Positions 58,926 through 64,000 of a stretch of DNA of 64,000 bases are shown here, piece by piece. Location: positions 1-64,000 of the forward strand of contig CAYTJQ010000004.1 of assembly GCA_964438205.1 (NCBI GenBank), in the 5' to 3' direction. The stretch's first letter is position 1. The number at the start of each line of letters is the position of its first letter. Origin of the DNA: Pseudohaliea sp964438205 (GTDB lineage: Bacteria > Pseudomonadota > Gammaproteobacteria > Pseudomonadales > Halieaceae). The notes beneath the pieces are model-generated. The model did no database searches. It had not been told where the DNA came from and saw nothing but the letters and a program-made list of their open reading frames with translations. Made by a program: the position numbers and the translations under genes.

Positions 58926-61780
58926 GCGAGGATCCTCCGGTAGCGGTTGCGACGCTGCCGCTGCCGCAGCTGGTGCACGATGGCGATCAGGCCGAGCAGC
59001 GCCAGGGCGAGGCCGTAGTTCAGGTACTCGATGCGCGCCTGCGCGTTTTCCTCCAGCGGCGGCAGGGTGCGGTTGAAGTGGGCGCGGGAGCGGATCTCCA
59101 GCAGGCTGCCGTCGGCGAGGGCCCAGTCCACGGCGCCGAGGAGCAGTTCCACGGGACTCAGGTACTGGGTGCCGCTGGCGGCCACCAGCCCGGAGAGCAC
59201 CTGGTCGCTGGCAAAGTCGTTGGAGCCGATCACCAGCAGGCGCGCGGACGCCGGTGAGCGGCGCAGGAGTCCGCCGAACTCGCCGTCCGCATCCGCCGCT
59301 TCTTCCCCGCCGGCGGCCGGTGCTGGGACCGGCGGCACCTCGTCGAAGGCGCTTTCGAAGCGGCCCTGCACCAGCACGCCCACGGTCTCCGGCGCCAGGG
59401 GCGCGTCGCCGGGGGCGAGCACGGCGCCGCCCGCCGGGTCCATGTCGGGCATCACGTCGCGGGCATCGGAGCGCCAGCTCTCCGGGGAGCTCACGAGCAG
59501 GGGGGTGACGGTCCTTCCCCCGGCACCCTCGGCACTCTCGGCATCCACCGGGGAGGCCCAGGCCAGGGTCAGGTTCGGCAGCCCGGCGGTCACCGGGTGC
59601 TCGCCGTTCAGGCCGGGCTCGCGCAGGTCGAGGAAGTAGGGGTAGTCGACGAACTGCATGTCCCGGAACTCGTAGCCGCCGATGCGACGCACCACCGGCA
59701 CCGGGAAGGCCCCGTGCTGCCGGTCGAGCACCAGCGTGTCGGCGATGTCGATGCCCTGCGTCTCGAGCCAGTCGCGCAGCCCGCTGTCGACCTCGCGCAT
59801 GCGCAGGCGGTCGCCGCTGAGCTCCACGGAGAAGTTCGAGCTGGCGACGATGACCGTGCCGCCACGCATGAGGTACTGGTCCACGGCAAAGACCGCACGC
59901 TCGTCGAGATCCTCCGGTGCCATCAGCACCAGCAGGTCCGCGGACGGGGCCACGCTGCCGTCGGCGAGGTCCTCGCGCAGGATGCTGTACTCCCGGGTCA
60001 CCCCCTGCTCGAGGGTGTCGAAGCTGTGCCCGGAGGGCGGCATGCCCGGGAACTGCGGGCCGCTGTCCGGCAGCACCAGCGCCACGGTCTTGGTAAAGCC
60101 GCTGGCGAAGCGCTTGATGCCGGCCTCGAGGCTGTCGGGGAAGCTGCCCGGGTCAAAGTTGCCCGTGGGCAGCTGCACGACCTGGTGGTCGTCCTCGAGG
60201 GTCAGGTAGAAGAAGAACTCCCGGGGATCGTCGAGGGAGGCGAGCATGGGTTCAAAGCCCCACTCGTCCATGATCCGCTCGGCCACGGCGCCGTCGCCGG
60301 CCTCGGGCTCGATGAACTCCACGCGGAATTTGCCCCCGCTCCCGGCCGCCTGTTCCTCGAGGACCGTACGGATCGCATCCCGGTAGTCCCGGAGCAGCTG
60401 CGGCAGTACCTCGTCGCGGGAAACGTAGCCAGTAAACGTGATCGGCGCCTCTACCTGCTCGAAGAGGTTGCCGCCGGCCTGGTAGGCATAGAGGACGTCG
60501 CGCACGGCGCGGGTGACGTCGAACTCCGGGTTGCGCAGCACCACCTCCGGCTGGCCGCCGGTGCCGGTCTTCACCTCGATGAGGTCGCCGAAGGAGAGCG
60601 TCTCGTGCTCGCCGCCGTACTGCACGAGCACGTCGAAGTAGGCGTTCACCAGCGCGGACTGGTAGCGGTCGGCCACCTGGAAGGGCCTGGCGTTGATGCC
60701 GAACTCCTCGTTGGCTTCCTGCTCCTTCGCCGGTTCCCGCGCCGGGTCGACGAACTCCACGCGCACCCGCTCGCCGCCGGCGATCGCGTACTCGCGCAGC
60801 AGGTCCTTCAGCTGCGGTACCAGCGGGGCCAGCAGCGGGTGCGTGCGCTCGCTGAAGTAGCCGCGGATCAGCAGCGGCTCCTGCAGCCGGGCGAGCACGT
60901 CGTGGGTGGGCGCCGAGATCGAGTAGAGCTGGCCCTCGGTGACGTCGGTGCGCAGCATCGGCAGCCGCTGCAGCCAGACCGCGCCGAGCAGGAGGTTGGC
61001 CACCAGGAGGGCCGTGGCGATGCGCCAGCGGCGGTGCCGCGGGTGCGCGCCGGCGGCCCAGCGCTCACTCTCCAGCGTGTACACGTTGAGCACCAGGAAC
61101 ACGCCGCAGACCGCGAGATAGTAGTAGAGGTCGCGGGCGTCGATGACCCCGCGGGTGATGCTGTCGAAGCGCGAGCCGGAGCCGAGCAGGCGCAGCACGC
61201 TGCCCACGTCGTCGCCGAAGAAGCCGGTCAGCAGCGGACTGCCGAGCATGTACAGGAGACCGGCGAGGAGCACGCTGCCCATGAGGCTGACCATGGCGTT
61301 GTCCGTGCGCGCCGAGACGAACAGGCCGATGCTCAGGTAGGCGGCGCCGAGGAGCGCGGTGGCCAGGTAGCCGGCGAGTACCGGGCCCCAGTCGAGGTTG
61401 CCGAGCCAGGCCACGGTCACCGGCAGCGGCAGCGTCGTCGCCAGGGCGAGCAGGAGCAGGGTGACGCAGGCGAGGAACTTGCCGGCGACGAACTGCCAGA
61501 GCGGCACGGGCTGCGTCAGTACGTGCTCCAGGGTGCCGCCGCGGCGCTCCTCGCTCCACATGCGCATGGTCAGGGCCGCGGCGAGGAAGATCAGCAGCAG
61601 CGGCAGCCATTCGAAGAGCGGCCGCACGTCGGCGATGTTGCGGGCGAAGAAGGCCTCCACCCAGAAGAAAACGAACAGGGTCACCGCGCTGAAGCTGCCG
61701 AGGAAGAACCACGCCACCGGCGAGGCGAAGAACAGGCGCAGCTCCTTCTGCGCGACCCTGAGGACGATGTTCTCAGTCAT
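58922..61780 (-). CDS. Fused ABC-2 permease and GldG-type auxiliary protein
   Basis: A 952-residue fusion. Residues ~1-245 are an ABC-2 permease with six hydrophobic helices (VAWFFLGSFSAVTLFVFFW first). A membrane segment at ~265-285 then begins the GldG/ABC_transp_aux part (GYFSERTHPLLAPLVPQLKD, FEQVEAPITFTGY), ending in a last membrane helix (LNYGLALALLGLIAIVHQLR) with a basic tail. Corresponds to GldF-GldG of Bacteroidetes gliding, which are separate there. Start ATG 61780; overlaps the ATPase gene. Confidence 0.88.
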   Translation of the reverse strand: MTENIVLRVAQKELRLFFASPVAWFFLGSFSAVTLFVFFWVEAFFARNIADVRPLFEWLPLLLIFLAAALTMRMWSEERRGGTLEHVLTQPVPLWQFVAGKFLACVTLLLLALATTLPLPVTVAWLGNLDWGPVLAGYLATALLGAAYLSIGLFVSARTDNAMVSLMGSVLLAGLLYMLGSPLLTGFFGDDVGSVLRLLGSGSRFDSITRGVIDARDLYYYLAVCGVFLVLNVYTLESERWAAGAHPRHRRWRIATALLVANLLLGAVWLQRLPMLRTDVTEGQLYSISAPTHDVLARLQEPLLIRGYFSERTHPLLAPLVPQLKDLLREYAIAGGERVRVEFVDPAREPAKEQEANEEFGINARPFQVADRYQSALVNAYFDVLVQYGGEHETLSFGDLIEVKTGTGGQPEVVLRNPEFDVTRAVRDVLYAYQAGGNLFEQVEAPITFTGYVSRDEVLPQLLRDYRDAIRTVLEEQAAGSGGKFRVEFIEPEAGDGAVAERIMDEWGFEPMLASLDDPREFFFYLTLEDDHQVVQLPTGNFDPGSFPDSLEAGIKRFASGFTKTVALVLPDSGPQFPGMPPSGHSFDTLEQGVTREYSILREDLADGSVAPSADLLVLMAPEDLDERAVFAVDQYLMRGGTVIVASSNFSVELSGDRLRMREVDSGLRDWLETQGIDIADTLVLDRQHGAFPVPVVRRIGGYEFRDMQFVDYPYFLDLREPGLNGEHPVTAGLPNLTLAWASPVDAESAEGAGGRTVTPLLVSSPESWRSDARDVMPDMDPAGGAVLAPGDAPLAPETVGVLVQGRFESAFDEVPPVPAPAAGGEEAADADGEFGGLLRRSPASARLLVIGSNDFASDQVLSGLVAASGTQYLSPVELLLGAVDWALADGSLLEIRSRAHFNRTLPPLEENAQARIEYLNYGLALALLGLIAIVHQLRQRQRRNRYRRILA

Positions 61781-62714
61781 GGCGGGGCCCTCCCTGCGCG
61801 GCCAGTTCGCGGAAGACGCTGTCGAGGTCGCGAAGCCGGGGGGCGAGCTGGAAGAGGCGCGCCCCGCTGTCGAGCACGCAGCGGGCGATGTTGCCGGCCG
61901 CCGTGTCGCATTCCGTGCCCGGGTGCAGGGAAATGGTGAAGTGCTGCTCCCCCTCACCGCCCGCCGGGTTCACCGCGAGGACCTGTGGCAGGCGGACGAG
62001 GGCGCCGGCGAGGTCGCCGGCATCGGCACTGGCGCGGAGGGTGAGCGTGTTGTCCTCGCGTAGCTGCGCCAGGTGCTCGTCGAGCACGAGGCGGCCCCCG
62101 GCAAGGACCAGCACGCGCTCACAGAGCGCCTCGACCTCCTGCATGATGTGGGTGGAAAGAATCACCGTGGCGTCCGCGGCCAGTCCTCGGACCAGCGCGC
62201 GCATCTGCGCCGTCTGCGTCGGGTCGAGGCCGTTGGTCGGCTCGTCGAGGATCAGCAGCGACGGCTCGCCGAGGATGGCCTGGGCGACGCCCACCCGCTG
62301 CCGGTAGCCGCGCGAGAGCCTGCCGATCGGGTCGAGGAGGCGGTCGCCCAGGCTGGTGGCGTCGATGGCCCGGCGCAGCGCCCGCGGACGCTCGCCGCGG
62401 CCGATGCCCTTCAGGGTGGCGGCGTAGTCGAGGTAGTCCGCCACCAGCATGTCCGGGTAGACGGGGAGGTTCTCCGGCAGGTAGCCGAGCCCCCGCTGCA
62501 CCGCGGCGGCGTCGTCGGCGAGCGCGTGGCCGCCGATGTGGATGGTCCCGGCCGAGGGCTCGAGGTAGCCGCTCAGCATTTTCATCATGGTCGTTTTCCC
62601 GGCTCCGTTGTGGCCGAGCAGGCCGATGATCGCCTGGTCATTGATGGTAAAGGAGACGTCGTCCACGGCGGTTGTCGTACCGTAGCGACGCGACAGGTGC
62701 TGCACGTCGATCAT
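61773..62714 (-). CDS. ABC transporter ATP-binding protein (GldA-like)
   Basis: A 313-residue ATPase: Walker A GHNGAGKTTMMK, Q-loop LPENLPVYPDM, signature LSRGYRQRVGVAQ, Walker B SLLILDEPTNGLDP and H-loop STHIMQ. A ~90-residue C-terminal domain follows, common in drug/gliding-type exporters. First gene of ATPase - permease/GldG - DUF4340, all overlapping. Substrate unknown. Confidence 0.92.
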   Translation of the reverse strand: MIDVQHLSRRYGTTTAVDDVSFTINDQAIIGLLGHNGAGKTTMMKMLSGYLEPSAGTIHIGGHALADDAAAVQRGLGYLPENLPVYPDMLVADYLDYAATLKGIGRGERPRALRRAIDATSLGDRLLDPIGRLSRGYRQRVGVAQAILGEPSLLILDEPTNGLDPTQTAQMRALVRGLAADATVILSTHIMQEVEALCERVLVLAGGRLVLDEHLAQLREDNTLTLRASADAGDLAGALVRLPQVLAVNPAGGEGEQHFTISLHPGTECDTAAGNIARCVLDSGARLFQLAPRLRDLDSVFRELAAQGGPRHD

Positions 62715-62767
62715 GGCGTTCCCGTTTCTTCTGCTGGTTCTTCCGTTGGCTTGTTCGGGGCGGGCGG

Positions 62768-64000
62768 TCAGTCCTCGCCCCAGGGCTCGCGCATGGTGAC
62801 GAACTCCTCGGCGGCGGTCGGGTGGATACCGATGGTGCTGTCGAAGGTCGCCTTGGTGGCGCCGGCCTTCAGCGCGATGGCGATGCCCTGGATAATCTCG
62901 CCCGCATCCGGGCCCATCATGTGCACACCGACCACGCGGTCCGTGGCGTCGTCGACGATCAGCTTCATGAAGGTGCGCTCGTCGCGGCCGCTGATCGTGT
63001 GCTTCATGGGGCGGAAGTCGGCCTTGTAGAGGGTGATCTCGCCGAACTCGAGTTCGGCCTGCTCCTCGGTGAAGCCGACGGTGCCGATATTGGGCTGGCA
63101 GAACACGGCGGTGGGGATGAAGTCGTAGTCCACGGGGACCTTCGGATCACCGAACTCGTGGCGGGCGAAGGCCATGCCCTCCGCCAGGGCCACCGGCGTC
63201 AGTTCCATGCCGCCGATCACGTCGCCGAGGGCGAAGATGCTGTGCTCGGTGGTTCGGAAGTACTCGTCGACGGCGATGGTGCCGTGGTGCGTCAGCGCCA
63301 CGTTCACGTTCTCGAGGCCCAGTCCCTCGAGATGGGGCTTGCGGCCCGTGGCGTAGAGCACGGCGTCGGCCTCGAGGAAGCTGCCGTCGTTGAGCAGCAG
63401 CCGGTAGCTGCTGCCATGCTTGTCGATGGCCTCGACGTTGGTCTCGAAGCGCAGGTCCACGCCCGTCTTGCGGATCTCCTGCGCGGCGTGCGCGCGGATA
63501 TCGGCGTCGAAGCCGCGCAGGAACATCGGCCCGCGGTAGAGCTGGGTCACCTTCGAGCCCAGGCCGTTGAAGATGCCGGCGAACTCCACGGCGATGTAGC
63601 CACCGCCGACGACCACGAGCCGCTCCGGGAACTCGTCGAGGTCGAAGATCTCGTTGGAGGTCAGCGCGTGCTCGCGGCCGGGGATGTCCGGCACCGACGG
63701 CCAGCCGCCGGTAGCAATGAGGATGCGCGCGGCGGTGTAGTGGTCGTCGCCCACGGCGACGGTGTTGGCGTTGATGATGCGCGCGCGGCCGTCGATGAGC
63801 GTCGCCTCGGCGCCGCGAAGCATGTTGCGGTAGACCGCGTTCAGGCGGGCGATCTCGTTCTTCTTGTTGTCCCGGAGCGTGTGCCAGTCGAAGCCTTCCA
63901 CGGTGCTGTTCCAGCCGAACTCCCGCGCGTCGTCGAAGCCCTTGCCGTACTCGGAGGCGTAGACGTAGAGCTTCTTGGGCACGCAGCCGACGTTGACGCA
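62768..64000 (-). CDS. gor: Glutathione-disulfide reductase, cut by window end
   Basis: The C-terminal ~410 residues. The minus-strand frame continues to the window edge as CVNVGCVPKKLYVY, so the redox cysteine pair is inside and an apparent start at 63982 is internal. NADPH-binding VVVGGGYIAVEFAGIF, ATGRKPHLEGLGLENV, FALGDVIGGMELTPVA and the C-terminal His-Glu dyad in GIHPTAAEEFVT. Keeps glutathione reduced. 53 bp upstream of the ABC ATPase start there is no clear promoter. Confidence 0.93.
   Translation of the reverse strand, partial: CVNVGCVPKKLYVYASEYGKGFDDAREFGWNSTVEGFDWHTLRDNKKNEIARLNAVYRNMLRGAEATLIDGRARIINANTVAVGDDHYTAARILIATGGWPSVPDIPGREHALTSNEIFDLDEFPERLVVVGGGYIAVEFAGIFNGLGSKVTQLYRGPMFLRGFDADIRAHAAQEIRKTGVDLRFETNVEAIDKHGSSYRLLLNDGSFLEADAVLYATGRKPHLEGLGLENVNVALTHHGTIAVDEYFRTTEHSIFALGDVIGGMELTPVALAEGMAFARHEFGDPKVPVDYDFIPTAVFCQPNIGTVGFTEEQAELEFGEITLYKADFRPMKHTISGRDERTFMKLIVDDATDRVVGVHMMGPDAGEIIQGIAIALKAGATKATFDSTIGIHPTAAEEFVTMREPWGED

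Noticed and set aside
63965..63982. GTG at 63982 as start of glutathione reductase
   Set aside because: The frame continues upstream to the window edge as CVNVGC, which contains the redox Cys pair; the gene start is outside the window.

Overview
The window is high-GC bacterial chromosome from a gammaproteobacterium. The evidence is gene order: ilvA/rpiA, then fau - 6S RNA - zapA - small coiled-coil gene, divergent from ygfB-pepP-ubiH-ubiI, then rppH-ptsP-lgt-thyA-folA, is a classical gammaproteobacterial neighbourhood. A Vibrio TonB2-like energy-transduction operon, TonB receptors and an mms valine-degradation operon suit a free-living, probably aquatic heterotroph. Genus cannot be settled by reading. 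Two 100-N runs (25325-25424, 57917-58016) show a draft scaffold.

Layout. 1-15010: housekeeping block (amino acid, pentose, folate, ubiquinone, cell division, lipoprotein and nucleotide genes) including an unmistakable 6S RNA on the minus strand at 3494-3671. 15067-20849: a complete seven-gene operon with a good sigma70 promoter and a strong terminator: DUF3450, TtpC-like ExbB, ExbB, two ExbD paralogues, TonB and a TPR protein. 20873-25238: cold-shock protein, then a minus-strand calB-glpQ-pyk run. 25318-25448: assembly gap inside a 12-bp tandem repeat.

25484-48272 is the accessory heart of the window. It holds an S10 serine carboxypeptidase, a TetR regulator, a tetraheme cytochrome / Fe-S / NrfD quinol module with an FNR-like box upstream, a small cytochrome c, a sodium:solute symporter, a large MalT/LAL-type LuxR regulator divergent from an MMPL-LolA fusion plus a DUF1302 outer-membrane protein, and a long operon (TonB receptor, acyl-CoA ligase, alpha/beta hydrolase, NTF2-like protein, UbiX, MFS, SDR). 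The best new signal is a palindrome, TTCAAC-N4-GTTGAA. It occurs at the tetR start, upstream of the symporter and twice upstream of the TonB receptor. In the symporter and receptor promoters it exactly fills the 17-bp -35/-10 spacer. This ties the scattered genes into one predicted TetR regulon for uptake and CoA-activation of an unknown carboxylate.

48371-52954: HDOD protein, cupin protein, D-2-hydroxyacid dehydrogenase, DUF4136 lipoprotein and an AraC regulator. 53082-57916: mmsA, acyl-CoA dehydrogenase, enoyl-CoA hydratase, 3-hydroxyisobutyryl-CoA hydrolase and a gap-truncated mmsB, i.e. the valine/isobutyrate route. 58017-62714: a Gld-like ABC transporter set (DUF4340, fused permease-GldG, ATPase). 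62768-64000: glutathione reductase, cut by the window end.
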